Shown here: positions 7,027 to 14,288 of the stretch, one piece after another
Numbering within the stretch: the first letter of the stretch is position 1
Layout of the letters: each line of letters begins with the position of its first letter
Source of the DNA: Bordetella parapertussis
GTDB lineage: Bacteria > Pseudomonadota > Gammaproteobacteria > Burkholderiales > Burkholderiaceae_C
Length of the DNA stretch: 22,497 nt
Assembly: GCA_945901125.1 (NCBI GenBank)
Contig: CAMDKD010000044.1
Coordinates: 1-22,497, forward strand
Reading direction: 5' to 3'
Position numbers and translations under genes: made by a program
Notes under the pieces: model-generated
What the model was told of the DNA's origin: nothing
Database searches by the model: none
What the model saw: only the letters and a program-made list of their open reading frames with translations

Positions 7027-8127
7027 TTAGCCTTTTGCCGCCACAAAGCCCGTCAGTCGCTCTGTCAGACCGGTTTGCCCGGCCAATTCATCTTGCAAAC
7101 GCCTTGCCCAAGCCGACCATTCGCCCAGGTGCGCCGGGCTTAACTCAGGCAATGTCTGCGGCTCGGAAGCGTTCCACGCCAGATGCGCTTGCACCACCAC
7201 CGGCGGCGCGCCGGTTTGGGCCAGAAAGGCATGCAGTTTGGGTAAATGTGCGCCGTCGTGCTGCGGGTAGATTTGCCATAAAAACGGTTTGCCCGCGCAC
7301 ATGGCACGCACCAGCGAGTCCTCGCCGCGCACCAGGTTGAAGTCCATGCGCGCCAGCAAACTGTCGTAATCCGGCTGACTCATGTAGTCAAGAAATTCCA
7401 AGCCCAAGTCGGATAAATCCATCGAAAGCGCAGCTTGTTGCACAGCCGTCGTGGCACGCCCGGCGGTGACGTGCAAATGCACTTTGCGCGGCAGTTTAGA
7501 GAGTGGTGCCAGCCACAAACCCAGCCCCGCCGGTTCGTAGCAAAACACGCTGATATTCAGTGGCGCTGAATTTGGAAAATCCGTGTTTTGGGTGGCAGTT
7601 TCCGCAGGATGAAGTGCCGCGTTGTTCTTCCCCGGCGGGGATTCGTCACCGGTTAAAAAGCCCGTCAGCAAACCACCGCTGTGTTCGCCCCAGCCCGGGT
7701 AATAAAACCATTTGCTCAGGCCTTTGGCCGGGCCGCTGAGCACCGGCGAGGGCAGGCCGTGGTTACGTTGAGCGCTGGCCTCTAAGCTGAAATATTCCAG
7801 ATTCACCCAGACCGACGGCGCAGGGCGGGCGGCCATCGCCGCCTGGTACGCCAAAGGCAGTTCACAGCCAAATGCCTCCATCACCACGCCGGGCACTTGC
7901 GAAGGCGTGAACAATTCGTCATCTGCCGGCCATGGCTTTAGTGAAACACCGGGGCAGCCCGAAGGCGCCATCCAGCGCAAAGCAGCGGGCTCATCTACAT
8001 AAAGCTGTACCGCCACGCCGCGTGCTGCCAGCTGCGAAGCCAGACGCCAGCACACGCCCAGGTCGCCGTGGTTGTCTATCACCCGGCAAAACAGCGCACA
8101 AGCGGCTTCATGGATTACCCGTGTCAC
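7027..8127 (-). CDS. earP: EF-P arginine rhamnosyltransferase EarP
   Basis: An inverting glycosyltransferase (GT104, formerly DUF2331) that transfers rhamnose from dTDP-rhamnose to Arg32 of EF-P. The N-terminal motif RVIDNHGDLG carries the two aspartates (D18, D22) expected for catalysis and acceptor contact. The C-terminal nucleotide-sugar motif is RGEDSLVRAMCAGKPFLWQIYPQ (about residues 267-289, E269). Other family signatures are NLEYFSLE and WFYYPGWGEHSGGLL. The start is uncertain. A GTG at 8127 (complement of 8125-8127) gives 366 residues and an N-terminus close to homologues. An in-frame ATG at 8205 would add 26 unlike residues reaching the ribosome site of the divergent gene and has no Shine-Dalgarno. 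It forms an operon with efp. Confidence 0.92.
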   Translation of the reverse strand: MTRVIHEAACALFCRVIDNHGDLGVCWRLASQLAARGVAVQLYVDEPAALRWMAPSGCPGVSLKPWPADDELFTPSQVPGVVMEAFGCELPLAYQAAMAARPAPSVWVNLEYFSLEASAQRNHGLPSPVLSGPAKGLSKWFYYPGWGEHSGGLLTGFLTGDESPPGKNNAALHPAETATQNTDFPNSAPLNISVFCYEPAGLGLWLAPLSKLPRKVHLHVTAGRATTAVQQAALSMDLSDLGLEFLDYMSQPDYDSLLARMDFNLVRGEDSLVRAMCAGKPFLWQIYPQHDGAHLPKLHAFLAQTGAPPVVVQAHLAWNASEPQTLPELSPAHLGEWSAWARRLQDELAGQTGLTERLTGFVAAKG

Positions 8128-8223
8128 AGTGTTGATTCCATTGTCATTTTTAGCTTTGTTCCATAGGATGTCAGCGGATATCTCATTCGGGGTATTTACA
8201 TTCAACAGTTACAAGGACAACTC

Positions 8224-9483
8224 ATGACTAATCAACGTCGTCAATACCTGAAAGCTGCCGGTGCACTCGGTGCCATGGCATTTTTGCCGGGCATCCCTCA
8301 AGCCATGGCCCAGGAGAGCAAGCTTAAGGCCAGCGCCGATGCTATTTTGAAGGCAGCCACCGATGCGGGCGATGTGCCCGGCGTGGTCGCCATGGCAACC
8401 AACCGCAGCGGCACCATTTACGAAGGTGGTTTCGGTACCCGCCAAGCAGGTGCAGACAGCCCGATGACGCCTGACACCATCGTCTGGATCGCCTCTATGA
8501 CCAAAGCCTTGACGGGTGCAGCCGCCATGCAGCAAGTCGAGCGCGGCAAACTGAACCTGGACACACCGGCCGCCAAAATCCTGCCGCAACTCAAACAGTC
8601 CATGGTGTTGACCGGCTTTGACAGCAACGGCCAGCCCATCACCCGTGCGCCCAAGCGCCAGGTCACTTTGCGCCATTTGCTGACGCATACCTCGGGCTTT
8701 TCTTATGACATCTGGAACCCGCAAATCGGTGAGTACATGAAGGTCAAAAACATCCCCGGCATCATCTCCTGTCAGAACGCCGCGTTGACCACGCCCATGG
8801 TGTTCGATCCGGGTGAGCGCTGGGAATACGGCACTGGCATCGACTTTGCCGGCAAGATGGTCGAAGCCGTCACCGGCCAAAAGCTGGGCCAGTACATGCA
8901 AGACAACCTGTTGTCTCCCTTAGGCATGACCAACACCGCCTTCAAGATCAGCGCCGACATGCGCGCGCGCCTCTCGCGCATGCACGCACGCACGCCGGAC
9001 GGACTGGTGCCCATCGACTTTGAAATACCGCAAGAGCCCGAGTTCGAGATGGGCGGCGGCGGCATGTACTCCACCACCGGCGACTACCTGAAATTTGTGC
9101 AAATGATTTTGAACGACGGCCAGGGCAACGGCAACCGCGTGCTGAAAAAAGCCACGGTGCAACTGATGTCCAAAAACGCCATGGGCAAGATCCGCGTGAC
9201 CATGCTCAAACCCGCCGGGCAGGGCGCCTCTAACGACGCCGAGTTTTTCCCGGGCGTGCCTAAAGGTTGGGGCCTGTCCTTTATGACCAACGAAGAGCAA
9301 GCACCGACAGGCCGCTCCAAAGGCAGCTTGGCCTGGGCCGGACTGGCTAACAGCTATTACTGGATAGACCGCACCAAAGGCGTGGGCGGCGTACTTTCCA
9401 CGCAAATCCTGCCGTTTGCCGATGTCAAAGCACTGCCTTTGTTCTATGACTTCGAGAAAGCGGTTTACCAGTCGCTGGCATAG
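8224..9483 (+). CDS. Tat-exported serine hydrolase, class C beta-lactamase/esterase (EstB-like)
   Basis: A 419-residue member of the beta-lactamase/transpeptidase-like family. The N-terminus NQRRQYLKAAGALGAMAF with AMA-QE is a twin-arginine signal (about 30 residues), so it is exported folded. The catalytic serine and lysine are S91-M-T-K94. The second motif tyrosine is probably Y202 in WEYGTG. A third motif near HAGG/KTG is replaced by WAGLANSYYW, as in EstB-type esterases and not true AmpC enzymes. AAGGA lies 7 bases before the ATG. It is a single gene divergent from earP with its own terminator. The likely role is hydrolysis of an ester or amide in the periplasm; the substrate cannot be told. 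Resistance to beta-lactams should not be assumed. Confidence 0.85.
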   Translation: MTNQRRQYLKAAGALGAMAFLPGIPQAMAQESKLKASADAILKAATDAGDVPGVVAMATNRSGTIYEGGFGTRQAGADSPMTPDTIVWIASMTKALTGAAAMQQVERGKLNLDTPAAKILPQLKQSMVLTGFDSNGQPITRAPKRQVTLRHLLTHTSGFSYDIWNPQIGEYMKVKNIPGIISCQNAALTTPMVFDPGERWEYGTGIDFAGKMVEAVTGQKLGQYMQDNLLSPLGMTNTAFKISADMRARLSRMHARTPDGLVPIDFEIPQEPEFEMGGGGMYSTTGDYLKFVQMILNDGQGNGNRVLKKATVQLMSKNAMGKIRVTMLKPAGQGASNDAEFFPGVPKGWGLSFMTNEEQAPTGRSKGSLAWAGLANSYYWIDRTKGVGGVLSTQILPFADVKALPLFYDFEKAVYQSLA

Positions 9484-9502
9484 TCGCGCCTTTGACTGTC
9501 TG

Positions 9503-9530
9503 AGCCGGGCCTGCGGGCCCGGCTTTTTTT
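9503..9530 (+). terminator. Intrinsic terminator of the serine hydrolase gene
   Basis: A perfect 9-bp GC-rich stem AGCCGGGCC / GGCCCGGCT (9503-9511 and 9516-9524) with a TGCG loop, followed by a T run to 9530. It begins 20 bp after the stop codon. Confidence 0.9.
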
Positions 9531-9579
9531 GTTGCGTCTACACTTTCGCTTTGTCAAAAAATAATCCAAGGAGAACACC

Positions 9580-9873
9580 ATGCCCAAGGCCTACCTCATC
9601 AGCGCTTATCACGAGATCCACGACCAGGACGCGCTGGCGGCCTACGCCAAATTGGCGCTGCCCTCGCTGACCGCCGCCGGCGGCACGTTTTTGGCGCGCG
9701 GCATGCCGGCCGCCGTCAAGGAAAGCGGCAAGATGCAACGCACCGTGCTGATTCAGTTTGACAGCTTGCAAGCCGCCTTGGCTGCTTATGACAGCGCCGG
9801 TTACCAAGAGGCCATGCGCGCGCTGGGCAACAACGCCGTGGTGCGCGACATTCGCATCATCGAAGGGGTGTAA
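9580..9873 (+). CDS. DUF1330 family small protein
   Basis: A 97-residue protein of the DUF1330 type, a ferredoxin-like (dimeric alpha/beta barrel) fold. The visible family pattern is KAYLISAYHEIHDQDALAAYAKLALP, then GGTFLARG, then RTVLIQFDSLQAALAAYDSAGYQEA and a final IIEGV. The start has AAGGAGA in front of the ATG. No signal peptide, so cytoplasmic. The function of the family is not established. The gene lies 3 bp before the aminotransferase and is surely cotranscribed with it. Confidence 0.85.
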   Translation: MPKAYLISAYHEIHDQDALAAYAKLALPSLTAAGGTFLARGMPAAVKESGKMQRTVLIQFDSLQAALAAYDSAGYQEAMRALGNNAVVRDIRIIEGV

Positions 9874-9876
9874 GCC

Positions 9877-11079
9877 ATGACGCAACTGAGTCAACGCGCT
9901 TTGGGTCTGGGCACGGAAAACGCATTCGTGGTGCTGGCCGAGGTGAACAAGCTGATCCGTGAAGGCCACGACATCATTTCCTTTTGCATAGGCCAGCCCG
10001 ATTTCCCCACGCCTAAAAACATACAGCAAGCTGGCATCGCGGCGATCACAGGTGGCAAGCACGGTTACACGCCTTCCGCCGGTATCCCCGAGTTGCGTCA
10101 GGCGGCAGCGGCTTACTTTGCGCGCACCCGTGGCATTCATGTGGACGCGGACGATGTGGTGGTCGGTGCGGGTGCCAAGCCTTTCATCGGCTACACCATC
10201 CAGTCGGTGACCGATTTCGGTGCAGGTGATGAAGTGATTTACCCGGTGCCGGGTTTTCCGATTTACGAGTCTCAGATCAAAGCCAACGGCGCGGTCGGCG
10301 TGCCGATTTATTTGCGCGAAGACCGCAACTTCAGCTTTGACCCGCAAGAGCTGGCCGACAAAATCACGCCGCGCACCAAGCTGTTGATTTTGAATTCACC
10401 GCAAAACCCGACCGGCGGCATCCTCACCAAAGCCGATTTGCAGGCCATCGCCGACATACTGCACAAGCACCCGCAAATTTGGGTGTTTGCCGATGAAATT
10501 TACGGCCAACTGGTGTACGACGGTGAGTTCAATTCCATTGCCGCATTGCCCGGCATGCAAGAGCGCACCATCCTCTCGGACGGCTGCTCCAAAACCTGGG
10601 CCATGACCGGCTGGCGCTTGGGCTTTTGCGCCAACAAAAAGCTGGCACCGTATTTCACCAACTGGATCACCAACACCGAGTCCTGCGCCTCGCACATCAC
10701 GCAATGGGCCGGTGTGGAAGCCTTGAACGGTCCGCAAGACGACGCCAACCACATGCGTGAAGTGTTTCTGAGCCGCCGCAACCTGATCGTCGGTTTGCTC
10801 AACGAGTTGCCTGGCGTGACTTGCAAAACCCCGGGCGGCGCGTTTTACGCCTGGCCGAACGTGACCGAGGCTTGCCGCCTGACCGGTTGCGCGGATTCAG
10901 AAGTGTTTCGCAAGCGCCTGCTGCTCGAAGCCGGGGTGGCGGTGTTAGCCGATATCCACTTCGGCCAGCGTGTGGAGGGCGACGGCCAGCACATACGCTT
11001 CAGCTACGCCGCGTCGGACGAAGCCATCAAGGGCGGTTTGAAACGCATGGCGGATTTCATTCAGAAAAACAGCAAGTAA
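9877..11079 (+). CDS. Pyridoxal-phosphate class I/II aminotransferase
   Basis: A 400-residue fold-type I aminotransferase. The PLP lysine is K239 in SDGCSKTWAMTGWRLG. Other cofactor contacts are N177 in NSPQNPTGG, D206 and Y209 in FADEIYG, and R247. The substrate-carboxylate arginine is in HIRFSYA near residue 370. The start of the conserved region is IISFCIGQPDFPTP. This places it in the aspartate/alanine/aromatic aminotransferase group with probable pyruvate or 2-oxoglutarate as acceptor, but the donor amino acid cannot be read from sequence. It is the second gene of a two-gene operon with the DUF1330 protein and ends at a strong terminator. Full length with no damage seen. Confidence 0.9.
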   Translation: MTQLSQRALGLGTENAFVVLAEVNKLIREGHDIISFCIGQPDFPTPKNIQQAGIAAITGGKHGYTPSAGIPELRQAAAAYFARTRGIHVDADDVVVGAGAKPFIGYTIQSVTDFGAGDEVIYPVPGFPIYESQIKANGAVGVPIYLREDRNFSFDPQELADKITPRTKLLILNSPQNPTGGILTKADLQAIADILHKHPQIWVFADEIYGQLVYDGEFNSIAALPGMQERTILSDGCSKTWAMTGWRLGFCANKKLAPYFTNWITNTESCASHITQWAGVEALNGPQDDANHMREVFLSRRNLIVGLLNELPGVTCKTPGGAFYAWPNVTEACRLTGCADSEVFRKRLLLEAGVAVLADIHFGQRVEGDGQHIRFSYAASDEAIKGGLKRMADFIQKNSK

Positions 11080-11097
11080 GTTTTTCAGTTCTATAGC

Positions 11098-11129
11098 AAA
11101 CCCGCTGGTGAAAACCGGCGGGTTTTTTT
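11098..11129 (+). terminator. Intrinsic terminator of the aminotransferase operon
   Basis: Stem AAACCCGC / GCGGGTTT (11098-11105 and 11118-11125) with partial inner pairing GGT/ACC around GAAA, ending in seven T at 11123-11129. It marks the left edge of ordinary chromosome before the toxin-antitoxin block. Confidence 0.88.
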
Positions 11130-11242
11130 GTTCTCTTCGCGAATTTGCAGTTCTCTAGCCAGCCCTCAAGACTCGTCCCGCGAGGGCAAACACAAGGGTT
11201 TGGAGCCCCTTTTTGCGAATGACCTATGCATGCCTACGAAAG

Positions 11243-11719
11243 TCATTTGAAATCGGAGATGGGTCTATTTGTACTGGATACGGGCACTAGTGAACCTGAC
11301 CCCGATTTCCACGGGTTGATCACTTGCAAACCAGCCGCTTCAAACGGGGCGGTGTCGCGTGTGGCAACGGCAAAGGTGTGAGTGGCGGCAATGGCCGCGA
11401 TAAACCCATCCGTAGCTGCAATGGCCAATCCTCGCACGCGTGCGCTTGAACGTATCAGTGCATAAACTTGAGAAGCGGCGTCGTCAAAGGGCAGGATGCG
11501 TCCAGCAAAGAATGGAAGAATGCTTTCCTCAAGTTTGAGGTGCAGCATTTTTTTGCGTTTTCCATCTGGCATTGCGGCTATGCCAAAGCGTAACTCTGCC
11601 AGGCTGATGGTCGACAGATACAGCGTTTCTATAGCTTGAGCATCCAGCCAGTCCAGTACGGCATTGTCGCCGCCGGGCTTTAAGGGTTCAGAAATGACGT
11701 TGGTATCAAGCAGAATCAT
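11243..11719 (-). CDS. fitB: PIN-domain toxin, FitB/VapC type, with abnormal C-terminal tail
   Basis: A 158-residue PIN-domain RNase toxin of a type II module. The acidic Mg-binding residues are D5 (ILLDTNV), E42 (SLAELRFG), D104 (ATDGF) and D122 (TRDTAPF). Homologues of this FitB-like group normally end soon after VINPW (W137 here). This protein instead reads on for about 21 residues (KSGSGSLVPVSS and onward) encoded by the repeat at 11281-11310 and flanking DNA. The native 3' end has therefore probably been replaced. The start codon overlaps the antitoxin stop as ATGA (11716-11719), which couples translation. The core fold looks complete, so activity is plausible but not shown. Confidence 0.85.
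   Translation of the reverse strand: MILLDTNVISEPLKPGGDNAVLDWLDAQAIETLYLSTISLAELRFGIAAMPDGKRKKMLHLKLEESILPFFAGRILPFDDAASQVYALIRSSARVRGLAIAATDGFIAAIAATHTFAVATRDTAPFEAAGLQVINPWKSGSGSLVPVSSTNRPISDFK
11281..11310 (+). repeat. Boundary repeat, copy A
   Basis: Contains the core GAACCTGACCCCGATTTCC (11292-11310), identical to copy B over all 19 bases and differing from C by one. Its left part, CACTAGTGAACCTGACCCC (11285-11303), is matched exactly in inverted form at 22352-22370. It lies inside the 3' end of the FitB-like gene and supplies that gene's odd tail. Confidence 0.75.
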
Positions 11720-11955
11720 TCAAAATTCAAAGGTTCTGAGGGCGTTTTATCGCGGACGATGTCCAGGTCTACGCCGCCAGCCTCGCGGCCTATGTCGGCC
11801 AGCAAACTACCCAGTTTGATGCGGTTCTGCGGCCTGGTGGCACTTTCCAAAATGGCCCGGACTTCGGCCTCGGTGCTTCTGCCTGCCAATGCGGCCCGCA
11901 CCCGCAAAGCGCGGTGGGTTTCCTCTGGAATGTTTCGCACAATGATGGATGACAT
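11716..11955 (-). CDS. fitA: Antitoxin, FitA/VapB-type ribbon-helix-helix
   Basis: A 79-residue antitoxin of the FitA-like (plasmid stability) type. The N-terminal ribbon-helix-helix reads MSSIIVRNIPEETHRALRVRAALAGRSTEAEVRAIL and binds the operator. The C-terminal part (GREAGGVDLDIVRDKTPSEPLNFE) is the toxin-neutralising tail. The start at 11955 is chosen over an ATG at 11988, because AAAGGTGG lies just upstream and family members begin at this point. The gene precedes and overlaps its toxin gene by 4 bases. The operator with two dyads lies directly upstream at 11971-12005, which suggests the usual autorepression by the complex. Confidence 0.87.
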   Translation of the reverse strand: MSSIIVRNIPEETHRALRVRAALAGRSTEAEVRAILESATRPQNRIKLGSLLADIGREAGGVDLDIVRDKTPSEPLNFE

Positions 11956-11970
11956 AAAACCACCTTTAAG

Positions 11971-12005
11971 TGATATCAATGATGGCATTTTATATCAATT
12001 GATAT
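11971..12005. promoter_or_regulatory. Operator of the fitAB-like module
   Basis: Two TGATAT dyads: TGATATCA (11971-11978) and the perfect 14-bp palindrome ATATCAATTGATAT (11992-12005), centres 24 bp apart. They sit directly upstream of the antitoxin start, where ribbon-helix-helix antitoxins bind. The role is inferred from position and symmetry. Confidence 0.6.
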
Positions 12006-12029
12006 CGCCGTTTTTGCACGCCCGCAATT

Positions 12030-12125
12030 TCAGCCCGCAAACACCGGCAGCGTTTCAAACTTACCATTCAGCAGCGCGCCACTGTCCGCGCCCATCTATT
12101 GCTGCGCCACCGCGGCGAACAACCT
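12030..12125 (-). pseudogene. Orphan 3'-end fragment of DUF1501 gene, copy 1 (oldest)
   Basis: Over 12030-12110 it matches the real DUF1501 gene end (15411-15491) at 76 of 81 positions and starts precisely at the stop codon (TCA on the plus strand). Read on the minus strand in the gene's frame it gives RLFAAVAQQ, then an in-frame TAG where the gene has Trp, then MGADSGALLNGKFETLPVFAG and stop. The similarity extends a few codons further (RLFAA against RVYAT) with more changes, to about 12125. It has no start and no function as a gene. It is the most diverged of the three copies. Confidence 0.85.
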
Positions 12126-12157
12126 TCAGGTTTCTTTGCCTTAAAACCCACTTAAAT

Positions 12158-12278
12158 TTCCCGATCGGTACATTTATTCGTCAGAAACCTTCATTTGAAG
12201 CGTTTACTTCCCGATCAGGATATTTAGTTGCCTAACTTAGGAAATTACTTCATAATTTACCGAACGGGAAATTATGAA
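12158..12278. promoter_or_regulatory. hipBA control region with three operator-like repeats
   Basis: TTCCCGATCGGTACATTTA (12158-12176) and TTCCCGATCAGGATATTTA (12208-12226) match at 16 of 19 bases, exactly 50 bp apart. An inverted relative, TAATTTACCGAACGGGAA, lies at 12253-12270. In addition TTCATAATTT (12249-12258) and AAATTATGAA (12269-12278) form a perfect 10-bp inverted repeat with a 10-base spacer that covers the hipB start codon. HipB proteins bind several spaced operators ahead of their own gene, so autorepression is the likely role. Binding is inferred. Confidence 0.6.
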
Positions 12279-12531
12279 GACCATGACTGCGATCAAATCT
12301 CCTCAAGAACTTGGTGACGCTCTTCGATCTGCACGAAAGCGGCTTGGGCTTACACAGCCTCGATTGGCATTGGCTGCCGGGGTCGGGGTGCGGTTCATCG
12401 TTGATCTGGAGAGTGGAAAACCAACGGTTCGACTTGACTCGGTCCTGCGTGTGATTGATGCACTCGGTGGGGTGATTAACTTGGATGGTTTGCCATCCTC
12501 TTCGAGCGAGGTCTCCACACATGGCTCATAA
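12274..12531 (+). CDS. hipB: HipB-like antitoxin, XRE-family helix-turn-helix
   Basis: An 85-residue DNA-binding antitoxin. The XRE helix-turn-helix spans about residues 12-66: LGDALRSARKRLGLTQPRLALAAGVGVRFIVDLESGKPTVRLDSVLRVIDALG. This is the form typical of HipB. It neutralises HipA by forming a complex on the operators and represses the operon. The ATG at 12274 is chosen because GGGA lies a few bases upstream; an ATG at 12283 is also in frame. The start codon lies inside an inverted repeat. The gene overlaps hipA by 11 bases, indicating translational coupling. Base composition is visibly less GC-rich than the housekeeping genes on either side. Confidence 0.88.
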   Translation: MKTMTAIKSPQELGDALRSARKRLGLTQPRLALAAGVGVRFIVDLESGKPTVRLDSVLRVIDALGGVINLDGLPSSSSEVSTHGS

Positions 12532-13804
12532 ATTAGATGTCTGTTTATTTACCGAGCATGTTGGCACATTGGGCTTGGTCAATGGACGACTTGAGTTTGC
12601 ATACGCACCTGAATGGCTGCAAAGACCCAATGCGATGCCTTTATCATGCTCGTTGCCTTTGCAAACGGAGCCCTTTGATGATCACCTAGCCCGCCCATTC
12701 TTTGCGGGCTTGCTGCCCGAAGGAAGAATGCGTCAACTGATCGCTCAGCAGTTGCATGTGTCAGGACAAAATGAATTTGCATTGTTGGACCACCTTGGTG
12801 GTGAGTGTGCGGGTGCCGTGACGTTTCGGGAGCAAGGAACAGCGCTACCTCAACATCCACAAAAAGATGAGGTTCAATGGTTAACGAACTTGGAGCTAGT
12901 AGGAATCTTGGATGAGTTGCCACATCGTCCCATGCTGGCAGGCAAAGACGGCTTGCGACTTTCTCTTGCTGGAGCGCAGGATAAGTTGCCAGTTATTTTT
13001 GATGGAACGCGCATTGGTTTGCCGCTCAACGGCACGCCAAGCTCTCACATATTGAAGCCTGCTATTCAAGCGGTTGAAGCAAGTGTCACCAATGAAGGTT
13101 TTTGCATGGCATTGGCTGAGGCCATGCAACTCAAGCCTGCTCACGCGTTGATACACAAAGTAGAAGACCGTGAGTTTTTGTTGATAGAGCGATACGACCG
13201 AATCCTGGGTTCGGACGGGCATCGGGAACGTCTGCATCAAGAAGATTTTTGCCAAGCTCTGGGCGTCGTTTCTGAGATGAAATACCAAAACGAAGGTGGC
13301 CCAAATTTGGCGCAGTGTTTTGATCTTGTTCGACGGGTTACCAGACCTAGTGCGCCACATGTGTTGAGATTGCTTGATTACGTGATCTTCAATGCTTTGA
13401 TCGGTAACCATGATGCGCATGGGAAAAATTTCTCATTGTTGTACTCGCCGAAAGAGCCCGTTTTATCGCCGTTTTACGACACGCTTTCGACGGCTGTTTA
13501 CCCAAAACTAGCAGTGAAAATGGCAATGAAAATTGGCAGCAAGTACAAATTCACAGAGGTTTATGCAAGGCACTGGGAGCAATTTGCGCAAGAGGCTGGG
13601 CTTGCCAAAGCACAGGCCAAAAAGCGGATCTTGGATTTGGCGAAATCCTTGCCTGTGACAGCGCGTCAACTCCAAGCGGATCCCAAACATGAGTTTGCGC
13701 AACATGGGATTGTTGAACAAATCATCGTGTTGATTGAGCAAAGATGCGCTCTCACCATTCAGCGCTTAACTGCTCCTGAGGCGCAAGAATTAATTGGAAC
13801 CTGA
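12521..13804 (+). CDS. hipA: HipA-like serine/threonine kinase toxin
   Basis: A 427-residue kinase toxin. The E. coli prototype phosphorylates glutamyl-tRNA synthetase and induces growth arrest. The N-terminal couple_hipA domain covers about residues 5-105. The glycine-rich loop with the autophosphorylation serine is LSLAGAQDKLPV (S148). The ATP lysine is likely K179 (HILKP). The catalytic loop is IGNHDAHGKNFSLLY with D298 and N303, and the Mg-binding aspartate is D320 in SPFYDTLST. All kinase motifs are present, so the toxin is probably intact. ATG 12521 overlaps the end of hipB. The last five codons (ELIGT) and the stop codon lie within boundary repeat B, so the original 3' end may have been exchanged. 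Confidence 0.9.
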   Translation: MAHKLDVCLFTEHVGTLGLVNGRLEFAYAPEWLQRPNAMPLSCSLPLQTEPFDDHLARPFFAGLLPEGRMRQLIAQQLHVSGQNEFALLDHLGGECAGAVTFREQGTALPQHPQKDEVQWLTNLELVGILDELPHRPMLAGKDGLRLSLAGAQDKLPVIFDGTRIGLPLNGTPSSHILKPAIQAVEASVTNEGFCMALAEAMQLKPAHALIHKVEDREFLLIERYDRILGSDGHRERLHQEDFCQALGVVSEMKYQNEGGPNLAQCFDLVRRVTRPSAPHVLRLLDYVIFNALIGNHDAHGKNFSLLYSPKEPVLSPFYDTLSTAVYPKLAVKMAMKIGSKYKFTEVYARHWEQFAQEAGLAKAQAKKRILDLAKSLPVTARQLQADPKHEFAQHGIVEQIIVLIEQRCALTIQRLTAPEAQELIGT

Positions 13805-13952
13805 CCCCGATTTCCTTGTGGTTGGGAACAACGCAACCTTGTTTGCCACGTTTCATCACAATGTGACTACCTGATTGCCTAGCGACAATAAAGCCACATT
13901 TTTCAAGTGCCCGGACGATGTCAGCGCCAGATAGCCCCGGAAATTTAGGCAT
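13752..13952 (-). pseudogene. hicA: Truncated HicA-like mRNA interferase toxin
   Basis: The 66-codon frame begins like HicA: MPKFPGLSGADIVRALEKCGFIVARQSGSHIVMKRG, with the catalytic histidine at H30. After VVPNHKEI (about residue 48) homology stops at boundary repeat B and the rest (GVRFQLILAPQEQ) is translated from the repeat and the antisense of hipA. The usual C-terminal helices (about 12-20 residues after this point) are missing. The double-stranded-RNA-binding-like fold is thus probably broken, and I call it a remnant. The start overlaps hicB by 8 bases. It lies tail to tail with hipA, overlapping its end by about 50 bases. Confidence 0.78.
13787..13815 (+). repeat. Boundary repeat, copy B
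   Basis: A 29-base element with one difference from copy C at 14288-14316. It begins with the palindrome AATTAATT (from 13788) and continues with the core GAACCTGACCCCGATTTCC (13797-13815). It forms the 3' end of hipA on one strand and cuts off hicA on the other. Together with copy C it brackets hicAB plus DUF1501 fragment 2 as a direct repeat. Confidence 0.8.
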
Positions 13953-14148
13953 GGCTGATTTCAAACGTAGTCATGACCGGATGGCTGTGAATTTTCATTG
14001 GAAACTCGTCTAAATAAAGACTGGTAGCTTCTTTGAGATTTTCTATAGCTTCCAGATAGTTTTCACCTTGCGTGGTGGTACCGGTTTCAGGATTGGAAGC
14101 AATGAATCCGCCTTCTTCAGCTTCCGTAATAACTGCTGTTAGCAACAT
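13945..14148 (-). CDS. hicB: HicB-like antitoxin (short form)
   Basis: A 67-residue antitoxin of the HicB type. The diagnostic fold reads MLLTAVITEAEEGGFIASNPETGTTTQGENYLEAIENLKEATSLYLDE, a partly degraded RNase H-like domain. There is no C-terminal ribbon-helix-helix, as in the short HicB forms, so operator binding would need another mode. ATG 14148 has GGAAAG eight bases upstream; a TTG at 14166 is a less likely start. The gene precedes hicA and overlaps it. Since hicA is truncated, this antitoxin may now be without a working partner. Confidence 0.82.
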   Translation of the reverse strand: MLLTAVITEAEEGGFIASNPETGTTTQGENYLEAIENLKEATSLYLDEFPMKIHSHPVMTTFEISHA

Positions 14149-14193
14149 ATAAGAACTTTCCGTCAAGTTGAGGGTGTCGATGCATTTTAGGAT

Positions 14194-14204
14194 GGTGATT
14201 CACC
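14194..14204. promoter_or_regulatory. Palindrome upstream of hicB
   Basis: A perfect 11-bp palindrome, GGTGA-T-TCACC, 46 bp before the hicB start. It is a candidate operator for the module. It lies just outside DUF1501 fragment 2. Symmetry and position are the only evidence. Confidence 0.35.
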
Positions 14205-14213
14205 AGCGGTAGA

Positions 14214-14288
14214 TCAACCCGCAAACACCGGCAGCGTTTCAAACTTGCCATTCAGCAGCGCCGCGCTGTCCGCGTCCATCCATTGCTG
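14214..14288 (-). pseudogene. Orphan 3'-end fragment of DUF1501 gene, copy 2 (younger)
   Basis: 75 bases that match the real gene end at 15411-15485 with 2 differences. It begins exactly at the stop codon and reads in frame QQWMDADSAALLNGKFETLPVFAG then stop, with one amino-acid change (Gly to Asp). Left of it lies the hicB promoter region; right of it boundary repeat C begins at the last shared base. There is no start codon and no upstream gene body, so it is a fragment copied or left behind. Confidence 0.9.

Noticed and set aside
8224..9483. Antibiotic resistance AmpC beta-lactamase
   Set aside because: The S-x-x-K motif is present, but the third motif region differs and the protein is nearer to EstB-like esterases. 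Resistance cannot be inferred.
9538..10347. Minus-strand frame of 269 codons
   Set aside because: Antisense shadow of the DUF1330 and aminotransferase genes, both of which have motifs and ribosome sites.
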